DNA of 46,059 bases, taken from positions 1 through 46,059 of the forward strand of contig JAHEZH010000031.1 in assembly GCA_023251155.1 (NCBI GenBank). Reading direction: 5' to 3'. The translations under genes were made by a program, and so were the position numbers. Positions within the stretch are counted from its first letter, which is position 1, and each line of letters opens with the position of its first letter. Origin of the DNA: Flammeovirgaceae bacterium. Its GTDB lineage: Bacteria; Bacteroidota; Bacteroidia; Cytophagales; Cyclobacteriaceae. This document shows positions 8,114 through 17,013 of this stretch, in pieces. The notes beneath the pieces are model-generated. The model saw only the letters and a program-made list of their open reading frames with translations, did not search any database and had not been told where the DNA came from.

Positions 8114-8899
8114 CTAAAGGATGCGCCGGATGACAGAAAGTGCATGAGAATATATTTTTGTTTCATGATTCAGAATGCCTTCTTCCAGCAAATGATCGAT
8201 GCGCACACGACCGGAAGAGTGGATGATCTTATCTTCATCGAGCAATAATCCGGCATGAACGATTTTACCTTCCTTGTCCTGAAAGAAGGCCACATCGCCC
8301 GGCTTTGTCTCGGCTAATGAATTTACTTTTTTGCCGGCTTGTGACTGGAGTCGAAGGGTACGGGGAAGAGAATATCCTCCTATTTTAAAAACCATCTGCA
8401 TCAAAGCCGCAGCATCAATTCCGAAAGGGCTTTTGCCACCCCACTGGTGGGGGGAGTGCAGGTAGCGCAGTGCAATGGATTTAATATACTCAAAATCCCT
8501 GCGCTGGCTCATGGCTTTCGATTCGCCATTGAACGCAAATTGCTCTTCCATTTTAAAAAGCTCAGAAGCAGCAATCGGAACAATGCTGCCCATCACAATG
8601 GAAAGCGGATTCTTCTTATACAAAATCCATGAGGATACTTCAGTGGTGATTTTGAAATCAACCAGGTTGATCTGATCAAAATATTCTTTAGTGATGGTAT
8701 GATGTTGACTGGAGTCAATCCACCCTTCGCATTGATCAAATACGATTCTTATCTGCAACCACTTCTTATCCTTCGATGGCTTGATCACCTCATAGTGATC
8801 TCCAAACAACAATTGAGTCACCTGCTCGGTCAGGTCGCTTGACTCCTTCCTTACAGGTACTACCGACAACCGGCACACACCGTAATCTATACTTTCCAT
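8114..8899 (-). CDS. NlpC/P60-fold protein with SH3 domains, catalytic Cys replaced
   Basis: 261 residues. Bacterial SH3-like domains occupy about residues 1-120 and the NlpC/P60 domain about 130-261. The family signature around the active site, normally G-I-D-C-S-G, here reads G-I-D-A-A-A at residues 161-165, so the nucleophilic Cys is Ala at 163; the surrounding W-G-G-K-S-P-F-G and the two downstream His residues (H215 in I-V-H-A-G and H227 in I-I-H-S-S-G) are kept. The protein would not be expected to cut peptidoglycan by the normal mechanism and may bind it instead. No signal peptide is obvious. The ATG shares one base with the stop of smpB, so the two are co-translated. Frame is intact, so this is not simple decay. 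Confidence 0.88.
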   Translation of the reverse strand: MESIDYGVCRLSVVPVRKESSDLTEQVTQLLFGDHYEVIKPSKDKKWLQIRIVFDQCEGWIDSSQHHTITKEYFDQINLVDFKITTEVSSWILYKKNPLSIVMGSIVPIAASELFKMEEQFAFNGESKAMSQRRDFEYIKSIALRYLHSPHQWGGKSPFGIDAAALMQMVFKIGGYSLPRTLRLQSQAGKKVNSLAETKPGDVAFFQDKEGKIVHAGLLLDEDKIIHSSGRVRIDHLLEEGILNHETKIYSHALSVIRRIL

Positions 8900-9372
8900 T
8901 ATCCGATTTTTATTCGACTCAACTCCCGTTTAATATCTTTCTCTTTAATGCTTTCGCGCTTGTCATGCGTTTTCTTTCCGCGTGCCAGAGCAATTTCCAG
9001 TTTCGCCAAACCACGCTCATTGATAAACAAACGGGTAGGTACTAATGTTAACCCTTTCTCTTTAATCTTGGGTTCCAATTTATTGATCTCCGATTTTTTC
9101 AACAAAAGCTTTCGTTCTCTTGCTGCCTCATGATTGTAATAGGTACCCTGGGTATATGGATTGATATTGATTCCCTTTGCAAAAATTTCTCCCTTCTCGC
9201 TCAGATAACAATAACCGTCCTGGAGATTTACTTTCCCCTCACGTATCGACTTGATCTCTGTCCCTCGCAAAGCAATTCCGGCTATGTATTTATCAATAAA
9301 CTCATAGTGAAATGAGGCCTGCTTGTTGCGTACGTTAATATCATTCTTGAACCGGTCTTTATCTTTAGCCAT
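8899..9372 (-). CDS. smpB: SsrA-binding protein SmpB
   Basis: 157 residues, normal family length. It carries the SmpB beta-barrel signatures H-Y-E-F-I-D-K-Y-I-A-G-I, L-R-G-T-E-I-K-S-I-R-E-G-K-V-N-L, I-N-P-Y and R-K-L-L-L, and the basic C-terminal tail (K-K-T-H-D-K-R-E ... I-K-R-E-L) that enters the decoding centre. SmpB binds tmRNA and brings it to stalled ribosomes for trans-translation. It shares one base (TAATG) with the start of the NlpC/P60-like gene, forming a small operon. The tmRNA gene itself is not in this window. Confidence 0.97.
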   Translation of the reverse strand: MAKDKDRFKNDINVRNKQASFHYEFIDKYIAGIALRGTEIKSIREGKVNLQDGYCYLSEKGEIFAKGININPYTQGTYYNHEAARERKLLLKKSEINKLEPKIKEKGLTLVPTRLFINERGLAKLEIALARGKKTHDKRESIKEKDIKRELSRIKIG

Positions 9373-9385
9373 ATCCGCTTTCCCT

Positions 9386-9487
9386 CTACGTTGATAACTT
9401 AATTACTACGTTATATGAGCCACTTTTCCTGCTTTTGCCACGATTGCGGCTAACACTAATCTTGAAAAATAGTTCATCCTCACCAGA
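9386..9487 (-). other. In-frame open extension after the tsaD stop codon
   Basis: After the TAG stop of tsaD (9488-9490) the same frame stays open for 33 codons to a second TAG at 9386-9388. The residues look protein-like (D-E-L-F-F-K-I-S-V-S-R-N-R-G-K-S ... S-Y-N-V-V-I-K-L-S), but no ATG, GTG or TTG lies near its beginning. It could be a gene remnant, a stop-codon readthrough tail or chance. Confidence 0.2.
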
Positions 9488-10495
9488 CTAACTAATACTC
9501 ATGTTCGCCAAAGGTGCAACGCCCATATCGGTAAATTGTCCTTTCAGGTATTTATAATGAGCAGCCATCGCAATCATGGCGGCATTGTCTGTACAATATT
9601 GAAAATCAGGAATAAACACATGCCAGTGGTGTTTCTGCGCCAACCCTCCCAGCTCTTTTCTCAACCCCGAATTGGCAGCTACCCCACCGGCAATGGCGAT
9701 CTGCCGGATGCCCGTCTCGCGGCTGGCTTTGGTTAGTTTTTGCAGCAACATACGAATCAACGCCTTTTGAAAACTGGCGCAAATGTCATGGAGGTTTTTA
9801 TCCACAAACTCCGCATCTTTTAACTTCTCATCACGCAGAAAATAAAGCAAAGACGTTTTGATTCCACTAAACGAAAAATTCAGCCCCGGCATATTGGTTT
9901 CAGAAAAAGAATAGGCCTCGGCATTGCCCAACTGCGCATACCGGTCAATAAGCGGACCACCGGGGTAAGGCAGTCCTAAAATCTTCGCGCCCTTGTCAAA
10001 AGCTTCACCCACCGCATCGTCCTGTGTTTCACCCAATACCTCCATGTGCAAGTGATCCTTCACCAGCACAATCTGTGTATGACCTCCGCTTACGGTAAGG
10101 CATAAAAACGGAAACGCAGGCCGTGGCTCATCGATAAAATGCGCAAGAATGTGCGCTTCCATGTGGTTCACTTCAATGAGCGGTTTATTCAATGCCAATG
10201 CCATTCCCTTGGCAAAAGATACCCCCACCAGCAATGCACCCATCAGCCCGGGGCCACGCGTGAAAGCAATGGCATCTAATTCGTCTTTGGATATACCTGA
10301 ACTGACCATGGCATCGTTCACTACTTCAACAATATTTCGCTGATGAGCGCGTGATGCCAGTTCGGGCACAACACCCCCATATTTGTGGTGGATGGATTGC
10401 GAGGCAACGACATTATTAAGTACCTTTCCGTGTCTGATCACAGAAGCAGAAGTCTCATCGCAGGAAGATTCAATGGCAAGAATAACAGGACTCAT
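9488..10495 (-). CDS. tsaD: tRNA threonylcarbamoyladenosine transferase TsaD
   Basis: 335 residues, the normal length. It has the ASKHA-fold signatures of the Kae1/TsaD family: A-I-E-S-S-C-D-E-T-S near the N-terminus, the metal-binding H-M-E-A-H at about residue 110, S-G-G-H-T at about 132-136, D-D-A-V-G-E-A-F-D-K, and G-G-V-A-A-N-S-G-L-R near 270. With TsaB and TsaE it moves threonylcarbamoyl onto A37 of ANN-decoding tRNAs in the cytoplasm. The start lies only 11 bp from the divergently read tamB gene, so each promoter must lie inside or very near the other gene's 5' end. The ATG at 10495 fits the family N-terminus. Confidence 0.97.
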   Translation of the reverse strand: MSPVILAIESSCDETSASVIRHGKVLNNVVASQSIHHKYGGVVPELASRAHQRNIVEVVNDAMVSSGISKDELDAIAFTRGPGLMGALLVGVSFAKGMALALNKPLIEVNHMEAHILAHFIDEPRPAFPFLCLTVSGGHTQIVLVKDHLHMEVLGETQDDAVGEAFDKGAKILGLPYPGGPLIDRYAQLGNAEAYSFSETNMPGLNFSFSGIKTSLLYFLRDEKLKDAEFVDKNLHDICASFQKALIRMLLQKLTKASRETGIRQIAIAGGVAANSGLRKELGGLAQKHHWHVFIPDFQYCTDNAAMIAMAAHYKYLKGQFTDMGVAPLANMSIS

Positions 10496-10506
10496 CAGGT
10501 GAAGGA

Positions 10507-13500
10507 ATGAAGTGGCAAGTTATTAAAAATAGAACGCTTCTCTGGCTACGAAAAATAGTTCTCTACGGATTATTTTCCTCCCTTGTTTTCGTCATTTTCT
10601 CTTACATCATCCTGCAGATTCCTGCTGTACAACAAAGTTTGATTAACCGGTACCTGGGCAAGTTCTCGAAAGTGAGCGGTTTCGAGGTAACAGCAAAGTC
10701 ATTTTACCTTCAATGGTACGATCAGCTATCCATCAAAGGACTTACCGCCCTTGATCCGGAAAAAAACACCCTGCTCAGTGCCGATGAGCTTAAAATCAAT
10801 TTTGCTTTTCTCGATCTCATACAGAAACAGCACATTAACATTGATGGCATTGAACTGAATCGTGCCACCATCAATCTGGCCAAGATCACCGACTCGGATT
10901 CCACGCGTGATTTTAACGTGACGGTATTGATCGATCGTATTAACCGGATGACCTCCACCGGAAAAAAGGGGCCGTCCTCGGCCAAGGTAAATATTGGTGA
11001 AATTGTTCTTTTCAACTCCCGTTTCATTTACAACGATTCGGACAGAGATACGATTACACCTGGCTTTGACTACTATCATTTTAAACTCGCACTCCCGGAA
11101 GTAAATGCACAAAATTTTAAAGTGATTGGCGATACCATTCAGTTTAACATGCACTACCTGCAGGCTACTGATGAGCGAACCCAATTCAATGTAAAGCAAC
11201 TCTCCACATTCTTCCGCATATCGCAGGGCGGAATGGAGTTCACTGATCTGACCTTAAAAGCAGGCGACAGTTTCATAACCGACAGCATTACGTTCAGATA
11301 CAAGAGCATGCTTGATCTGAATGATTTCAATAACAAGGTGAACATCGATGTGAAATTTAAGAACACGGTGATTACCCCTGCCGATCTGGCTTTATTTATG
11401 CCGCAGGCACATGTGCTGCCAGCCCCTCTTCACCTGGATGGAACCATTCGGGGGAAGATAAGCCGGTTCAGCTATCGCAATATGCAGGTAAGCATGGGCA
11501 ACACTTCCATGCAGGGAAGTCTGGATATGGATGGACTGCCTTCGATCAACGAAACATTCATTGACCTCAAGTTAAAGAAAGCCGATGTCGATATACACGA
11601 TATGGCCTTTGCTTTCCCGGACAATGTGTTCTCGCAGGTGAAGCCCTTAGGCACATTCCACCTGCAGGGAAACTTTACGGGATTCACGAACGACTTTGTT
11701 GCTAACGGAAAATTTGATGGCCGATTTGGTCGTATCATTTCCGATATCAACTTAAAACTTCATGATGAGAACGTTGAAAAATCCATCTATGAAGGTAATC
11801 TGGAACTCGTCAACTTCAAACTGGGAGAGTTCATCAAGGACACCACTAACTTTCAGCGGGTTTCCATGAAAGGACGAATCAATGGAAAAGGACTGAATGC
11901 AAAAACAGCCGACTTCAAACTGAACGGAGCCATTTATTCCATCGGGCTTCGCGGGTATAATTATGTAAACATCAAAACCGATGCACGTTTTGCTTCTTCT
12001 CTTTTCAATGGACGATTATCCATTGATGACCCTAATCTTCAATTTAATGTAAACGGATCGATCAATTTCCGTAAAGGGATTGAAGAGATGAATTTTCAGG
12101 CGGAAGTAGATACCGCCCGCCTGGACAAACTTGGTTTTCTATCTGATCCATTATTTATTAAAACGCGTATCGATATCAATACCCGAGGGCTTCAGGTGGA
12201 TAGCGTGTCCGGAGATGTAGCCTTGAAAAATATTTACATCCATTACAAGGAAGACTCCCTGGAAATTGATTCCATCAACATCAATTCTGATTTGTCAGAA
12301 GCCGAACGACATCTTCGATTAAAAAGCTCGCTGGCCGATGTTGATCTGCATGGAAACTATTCCTACACCTACCTGTTCACTGATCTGAGAAATATCTTTC
12401 ACGAATTCTATCTCAATATCGTCAACAACAAAACAGAAATCCGAAACTATTACAATCAGAAGCGAAAAGCCAATCAGGGCTATGAAGCAAAATTCCTGAT
12501 AACGCTGCATGACATCAATCCGATAGTAAAACTGATTGATCTGGATGCGAAAGTAAGTCTGGACACCAAAATAGAGGGTAGTTTTTCCAACGGGCTCACC
12601 TCCATCTTCCAAGCCTACTCCATGATTGATACATTGGAGATTGCGAATCACTCTTTCTACCGCAACGAACTTGAAATGAACGGTTCTAAAATCCGTGACA
12701 GTACTACTGCGCTGGCTTCGGTTACGTTCAACTCCAGCGCACAACGCATTGCCAAAAGCCTGAAAACTAAAAATCTTTTACTGGAAGGAATCTGGAATAA
12801 AGATCACATCGATCTTAATTTGGATTTAGATCAGGACGGATATAGCAACCAGGTGCGGCTTCAGTCCGAGATTGATTTTCTCAAAGACAGCACGCGTATC
12901 AAACTGCTTCCCTCACGCATTCACGTGCTGGATAAGGACTGGAACGTAGATCCGCAAAATTACATATTAGTACATAACAAAGAATGGAACATCCACCAGT
13001 TGGCATTAACGTACGAAGATCAGTCGTTACTCGTGGATGGTTTCATCTCTGAGCACCCCGATCAGCCTCTGCACTTCGACATATCCAATGTAGATCTGAG
13101 CATCATCAACACCTTGAGTGCGGAAAAATTCAAAGGAACGCTCAATGGGAATGCCGAAGCCCGGGACATCTACCACACCATCTTCGTACAAAACGAAATC
13201 AATGTAAGCGATTTTACCATCAATGACTTTCTGATCGGTGATATTTCGGGCGAAACACAATGGAACGCCGATGAAAAAGAATTTACTATTAATTTCTACA
13301 TCGACCGCCTGGGGAAACGTACTGCTAATATTGACGGATCCTATGATCCTTCTAAAACAAATGATCCATTGAACCTGAAGGCGAGGTTTGATCATGTCAA
13401 TCTCAAAATCATAGAGCCCGTACTTAAAGACATTTTCTCGCAGATCGATGGAACACTCTCGGGTGAATACGATGTAACAGGAACATTTACTCAGCCCAAG

Positions 13501-15102
13501 ATTAACGGAGAAGGTAAAATCACAGACGGACAGATCATGATCAATTACCTGAAAACACTGTATTCATTTACCGGTACGTTAGGCATGAACCCGAAGCAGA
13601 TCATCTTCAAGGATTTTGATTTGCAGGACATCTACAAAAATAAAGGCAGCCTGGATGGGTTTGTTGAACACCGTAATTTCAATACGTTCAGGATAAACCT
13701 GGATGGTTCGTTCCGCAATCTTCAGATGCTGAATACCACCATCAAAGACAATACGCTTTTTTATGGAGAAGCGTACGCCACCGGGAATCTCAATATTTTA
13801 GGACCAGCCAGCAATTTAAAAATATCGGCCACCGCCAGAAGCGGAAAGAATACACACATCTACATCCCGCTGAGCGGTTCATCCAGCGTGGATAAAAAAG
13901 AGTTTATCACGTTCGTGAATTTTTCTGACAGTACGGTATCGCGAGAACTCAATGCAAGCAAGAAGAAAAAGAAAAAAGAGCTAACCGGCATTACACTCGA
14001 TCTCAATCTCGACATCACACCCGATGCGTACACCGAATTGATCTTCGATATTAAATCGGGAGACATTATACGCGGGCGTGGTAATGGTGATATCAAACTT
14101 CAGCTGGATACGAAGGGAGAGTTCAACATGTTTGGTGCCGTTGAGTTCACCGAAGGCGGATACAACTTTACCCTTTACGACATCATCAACAAAGAGTTTA
14201 ACATAAAACCAGGAAGTCGAATTTCCTGGTATGGTGATCCGTATCAAGGTGTAATGAATATTACTGCAGGCTATGCGCAATTAGCCTCCTTCGCGCCTAT
14301 CGTTCCTGATCAATCTACCGAAGTGATTTCATCACCTAGTCTGAAAAGGAAATATCCGGCTGAAGTATTATTGAAACTGGAGGGGCCTATTCTTTCACCA
14401 CAAATCAATTTTGATATTGATGCGAAAGACCTGCCCACCAGTATTGTAACCGAAACAGGAACTCCGATCAACCTTTATCTTGCTTTCACTGCCTTCAAAG
14501 CAAAGCTGGACGAGCAGGAATTAAAGCGACAGGTATTCAGTCTCATTGTACTCAGGCGTTTTTCACCGCTTAATGATTTTAACACCAGTGGCTCCGTGGC
14601 CAATAGTGTGAGTGAGTTTCTTTCCAATCAATTGAGTTATTGGCTCACGCAAGTGGATCAGAATCTTGAAATCGATCTCGACCTGGGCACGCTTGATCAG
14701 GAAGCATTCAACACCTTCCAGCTGCGCATGTCGTACTCACTTCTGGGTGGACGCTTGCGGGTAACGCGCGATGGAACAATCTCGAATCAGCAATACACGC
14801 AATCCAATGCAAGCACCCTGGTGGGAGACTGGACGGTAGATTATTTATTGACTCCTGATGGCAAGTTCAAAGTAAAAATGTACAGTCGTTCGAACTTCAA
14901 TACCGTGAACACGTCATTGGGAACACAAAACCCGATCACTACCGGTGTGAGTTTAATGTACACACAAAGTTTCAATGAAGTGAAAGACCTTCTGCGCTCT
15001 ACCCGGGAGAGACGCAGAAAAGAGCTGGAAGAGAAGAAAAAGGAGGAGGAAGAAAAACAGGAGCCGCTTCCCAAAGACAGTGTTACCGTGAACAACAAGT
15101 GA
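10507..15102 (+). CDS. tamB: Translocation and assembly module TamB (DUF490)
   Basis: 1531 residues. One N-terminal membrane helix (about 16-38) is followed by a very long, repetitive beta-rich region of alternating short strands (AsmA/TamB type) and ends in the TamB C-terminal domain (about 1150-1500), with G-D-I-I-R-G-R-G-N-G-D-I and F-T-E-G-G-Y-N-F-T-L-Y-D near 1195-1225. A highly charged tail (E-R-R-R-K-E-L-E-E-K-K-K) closes the protein. TamB spans the periplasm as a hydrophobic groove and takes part in outer-membrane biogenesis, probably phospholipid transport. An AAGGA lies just before the ATG at 10507. It overlaps the following gene by one base. The tsaD/tamB head-to-head pair is, to my knowledge, common in Bacteroidota. 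Confidence 0.93.
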   Translation: MKWQVIKNRTLLWLRKIVLYGLFSSLVFVIFSYIILQIPAVQQSLINRYLGKFSKVSGFEVTAKSFYLQWYDQLSIKGLTALDPEKNTLLSADELKINFAFLDLIQKQHINIDGIELNRATINLAKITDSDSTRDFNVTVLIDRINRMTSTGKKGPSSAKVNIGEIVLFNSRFIYNDSDRDTITPGFDYYHFKLALPEVNAQNFKVIGDTIQFNMHYLQATDERTQFNVKQLSTFFRISQGGMEFTDLTLKAGDSFITDSITFRYKSMLDLNDFNNKVNIDVKFKNTVITPADLALFMPQAHVLPAPLHLDGTIRGKISRFSYRNMQVSMGNTSMQGSLDMDGLPSINETFIDLKLKKADVDIHDMAFAFPDNVFSQVKPLGTFHLQGNFTGFTNDFVANGKFDGRFGRIISDINLKLHDENVEKSIYEGNLELVNFKLGEFIKDTTNFQRVSMKGRINGKGLNAKTADFKLNGAIYSIGLRGYNYVNIKTDARFASSLFNGRLSIDDPNLQFNVNGSINFRKGIEEMNFQAEVDTARLDKLGFLSDPLFIKTRIDINTRGLQVDSVSGDVALKNIYIHYKEDSLEIDSININSDLSEAERHLRLKSSLADVDLHGNYSYTYLFTDLRNIFHEFYLNIVNNKTEIRNYYNQKRKANQGYEAKFLITLHDINPIVKLIDLDAKVSLDTKIEGSFSNGLTSIFQAYSMIDTLEIANHSFYRNELEMNGSKIRDSTTALASVTFNSSAQRIAKSLKTKNLLLEGIWNKDHIDLNLDLDQDGYSNQVRLQSEIDFLKDSTRIKLLPSRIHVLDKDWNVDPQNYILVHNKEWNIHQLALTYEDQSLLVDGFISEHPDQPLHFDISNVDLSIINTLSAEKFKGTLNGNAEARDIYHTIFVQNEINVSDFTINDFLIGDISGETQWNADEKEFTINFYIDRLGKRTANIDGSYDPSKTNDPLNLKARFDHVNLKIIEPVLKDIFSQIDGTLSGEYDVTGTFTQPKINGEGKITDGQIMINYLKTLYSFTGTLGMNPKQIIFKDFDLQDIYKNKGSLDGFVEHRNFNTFRINLDGSFRNLQMLNTTIKDNTLFYGEAYATGNLNILGPASNLKISATARSGKNTHIYIPLSGSSSVDKKEFITFVNFSDSTVSRELNASKKKKKKELTGITLDLNLDITPDAYTELIFDIKSGDIIRGRGNGDIKLQLDTKGEFNMFGAVEFTEGGYNFTLYDIINKEFNIKPGSRISWYGDPYQGVMNITAGYAQLASFAPIVPDQSTEVISSPSLKRKYPAEVLLKLEGPILSPQINFDIDAKDLPTSIVTETGTPINLYLAFTAFKAKLDEQELKRQVFSLIVLRRFSPLNDFNTSGSVANSVSEFLSNQLSYWLTQVDQNLEIDLDLGTLDQEAFNTFQLRMSYSLLGGRLRVTRDGTISNQQYTQSNASTLVGDWTVDYLLTPDGKFKVKMYSRSNFNTVNTSLGTQNPITTGVSLMYTQSFNEVKDLLRSTRERRRKELEEKKKEEEEKQEPLPKDSVTVNNK

Positions 15103-15977
15103 TGCGATTCAGACTTTTACTTCTGATACTAACCTGGCTCATTGCCGCTGATAGTTTGGCACAGCGGGTTGACACGGCACAGTTTTCGAAGAAAAGATTC
15201 AATGCATTAATCATCACAAGTGCCGCTGCGTACACAGGCAGTATGGTGGGCCTGAGCCAGGCATGGTACAAAGACGCACCACGTGAATCGTTCCATTTTT
15301 TCAATGATGCCCCCGAATGGAAACAGATGGATAAGGCCGGTCATTTTTATTCCGCTTTTCAGCTGAGTAGTGTAGCCACCCATGCATTCCGCTGGACCGG
15401 TTTGAGTAAGAACAAATCCCAAAATGCCGGCAGCCTCACCAGCCTCGGCATCATGTCTTCCATCGAAGTGTTTGATGGGTTCTCTTCCGAATATGGAGCT
15501 TCGCTATCCGATATTGCCGCCAATACTGCCGGTGCTGCCTTTTACTTAGGGCAACAAAAATTATGGAACGAGATCCGCATCTACCCTAAATATTCGTTTC
15601 ATTCAACGGGTTTTGCTTCGCAACGGCCAAATGTACTGGGCGATGGATTCAGCCAGGAACTGCTGAAAGATTATAACGGACAAACTTATTGGCTATCGGT
15701 AGATGCCGATAAATTTTTCCGGTTTCCAAAGTGGCTCAACCTCGCTGTGGGCTATGGTGCCGAAGAGATGGTGTACGCTACTGACTCTGCTAACCGTTCC
15801 ATTCACCTGAATCCATACCGGCAATATTACCTCAGTATCGATTTTGACCTTACTGCAATCAAATCCAAATCAAAAGCGGTAAACATGCTGCTCTATTTTG
15901 CCAACATGATTAAACTTCCGGCTCCCGCTCTTGAATTTTCCAGGCAAGGTGTGCGCGCGCATGCATTCTATTTTTAA
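15102..15977 (+). CDS. DUF2279 (YfiM-like) lipid-associated periplasmic protein
   Basis: 291 residues from the ATG at 15102, which shares one base with the tamB stop (TGATG); a GTG one codon earlier is less likely. A signal peptide ends at S-L-A-Q near residue 20. The core has the DUF2279 features: M-D-K-A-G-H-F-Y-S-A-F (a conserved Lys-x-x-His helix), then G-I-M-S-S-I-E-V-F-D-G-F-S, then S-L-S-D-I-A-A-N-T-A-G-A. The C-terminus ends in an aromatic residue, as many outer-membrane-associated proteins do. Translational coupling with tamB suggests a shared job in the cell envelope, but no activity is known for the family. Confidence 0.85.
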   Translation: MRFRLLLLILTWLIAADSLAQRVDTAQFSKKRFNALIITSAAAYTGSMVGLSQAWYKDAPRESFHFFNDAPEWKQMDKAGHFYSAFQLSSVATHAFRWTGLSKNKSQNAGSLTSLGIMSSIEVFDGFSSEYGASLSDIAANTAGAAFYLGQQKLWNEIRIYPKYSFHSTGFASQRPNVLGDGFSQELLKDYNGQTYWLSVDADKFFRFPKWLNLAVGYGAEEMVYATDSANRSIHLNPYRQYYLSIDFDLTAIKSKSKAVNMLLYFANMIKLPAPALEFSRQGVRAHAFYF

Positions 15978-16058
15978 TCAACGCGAAGAAAAATACAACG
16001 GCAATCTATGTTCGATTAACTGGGTTTTCATAACTTGAAGAACCTAAACTCAATATCC

Positions 16059-16457
16059 ATGGATTTAAATGCCCTTATGCGCAAATACGCTGATCAGATC
16101 AATGGTCAGTTTATGGAGTATGATCCGTTACACTCCATCATTATTGTACCCGTGTCTGGCGGACGTGCGCAAACAGTGCTGGGGCACATCAGGCGCAGTG
16201 AGTTGTATAATCGCAATATCATCGCCTTCAATTCTAAAGTTTGCAATTTCTCCAACGATATCGACCTTAAATCATTGATGGAGCAAACCGCCTTCTTTAA
16301 CTACTGCCGGTTTATCATTTTTGAAGATCACCTGCAGGTAGAAGCTGTTGCTGCCCTGGATACGGTTTCGGAAGAGGCCATCAAGGAAATGGTACAGGAA
16401 GTAGCCAACCTGGCTGACCAGTATGAACTGAAACTAACGGGCGTGGATGTGAATTAA
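16059..16457 (+). CDS. Conserved-looking hypothetical protein, 132 residues
   Basis: I do not recognise this family. The best start is the ATG at 16059 (M-D-L-N-A-L-M-R-K-Y-A-D-Q); a longer frame needs a TTG at 16035. The protein is a soluble alpha/beta sequence without signal peptide or membrane segment, with a strand pair I-I-I-V-P-V-S-G-G-R-A-Q-T-V-L-G near residue 28 and a helical C-terminus rich in Glu. Size and layout resemble small YbjN or type III chaperone-like folds, but that is a weak guess. It lies between the tamB operon and rnpB, 88 bp before the RNase P RNA. A TAACTTGA sequence at 16031-16038 could be its -7 element. Confidence 0.75.
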   Translation: MDLNALMRKYADQINGQFMEYDPLHSIIIVPVSGGRAQTVLGHIRRSELYNRNIIAFNSKVCNFSNDIDLKSLMEQTAFFNYCRFIIFEDHLQVEAVAALDTVSEEAIKEMVQEVANLADQYELKLTGVDVN

Positions 16458-16532
16458 TGATCCGTATTCATTCCTTCAACCTTACTAAATCATTCCTTCC
16501 TTTCCGGAATTAAATTCCTCGCACACTTTCGT

Positions 16533-16540
16533 TATCTTTG
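16533..16540 (+). promoter_or_regulatory. -7 promoter element of rnpB
   Basis: TATCTTTG matches the Bacteroidota consensus TAnnTTTG exactly and lies six bases before the predicted 5' end of RNase P RNA. No good -33 box was seen. Confidence 0.65.
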
Positions 16541-16545
16541 ATGTT

Positions 16546-16937
16546 GCAAACCGTCTTATCGCTCTTTGAGAAATCAGAGGGAGGAAAGTCCGGGCAACAC
16601 AGAGCATCGTACTTCCTAACGGGAAGGCTTTTGGTTATAATGACTGAGAGACAGAGAGTGCCACAGAAAACAAACTACCTGCAAAGATTTTTCTTTGAAG
16701 GAAAAGGTGAAATGGCGGGGTAAGAGCCCACCGTTATGCCAGTGATGGTGTAAGCAGGGTAAACCTTACGAGTTGAAAGGCCAAATAAGTCACGTTTCGA
16801 AAGGGATAGCTGCTCGCTATCTGTTCTTCGGAGCAGGCGTGACGGGTAGGCTGATGGAGCCCGGTTGTGAAACCGAGGCCAGATAAATGATAGGAGTTCT
16901 GAGCAATCAGGAAACAGAACCCGGCTTATAGGTTTGC
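16546..16937 (+). ncRNA. rnpB: RNase P RNA, bacterial type A
   Basis: The universal 5' block GAGGAAAGTCCGGGC lies at 16581-16595 and the matching 3' block ACAGAACCCGGCTTATA at 16914-16930. The conserved GAGAGACAGAGAGTGCCACAG segment is near 16647. The ends are set by the P1 helix, GCAAACC at 16546-16552 pairing with GGTTTGC at 16931-16937. About 392 nt, a normal length. The RNA is the catalytic part of RNase P, which trims the 5' leader from tRNA precursors. A T run directly follows the 3' strand of P1. A 61-codon frame inside it is spurious. Confidence 0.96.
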
Positions 16938-16956
16938 TTTTTTAGAATTAGAATAG

Positions 16957-16993
16957 TCGTCAGGCAAGCTAAATTTAGTCTGACGATTTTTTT
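16957..16993 (+). terminator. Terminator downstream of rnpB
   Basis: TCGTCAG (16957-16963) pairs with CTGACGA (16980-16986), followed by seven T residues. It separates rnpB from the regulator gene that starts at 17014. Confidence 0.85.
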
Positions 16994-17013
16994 GCAGTTA
17001 AAATTTCAAGTTC

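Noticed and set aside
16538-16723. 61-codon frame at the start of rnpB
   Set aside because: It lies within the RNase P RNA, whose conserved blocks and P1 helix explain the sequence.
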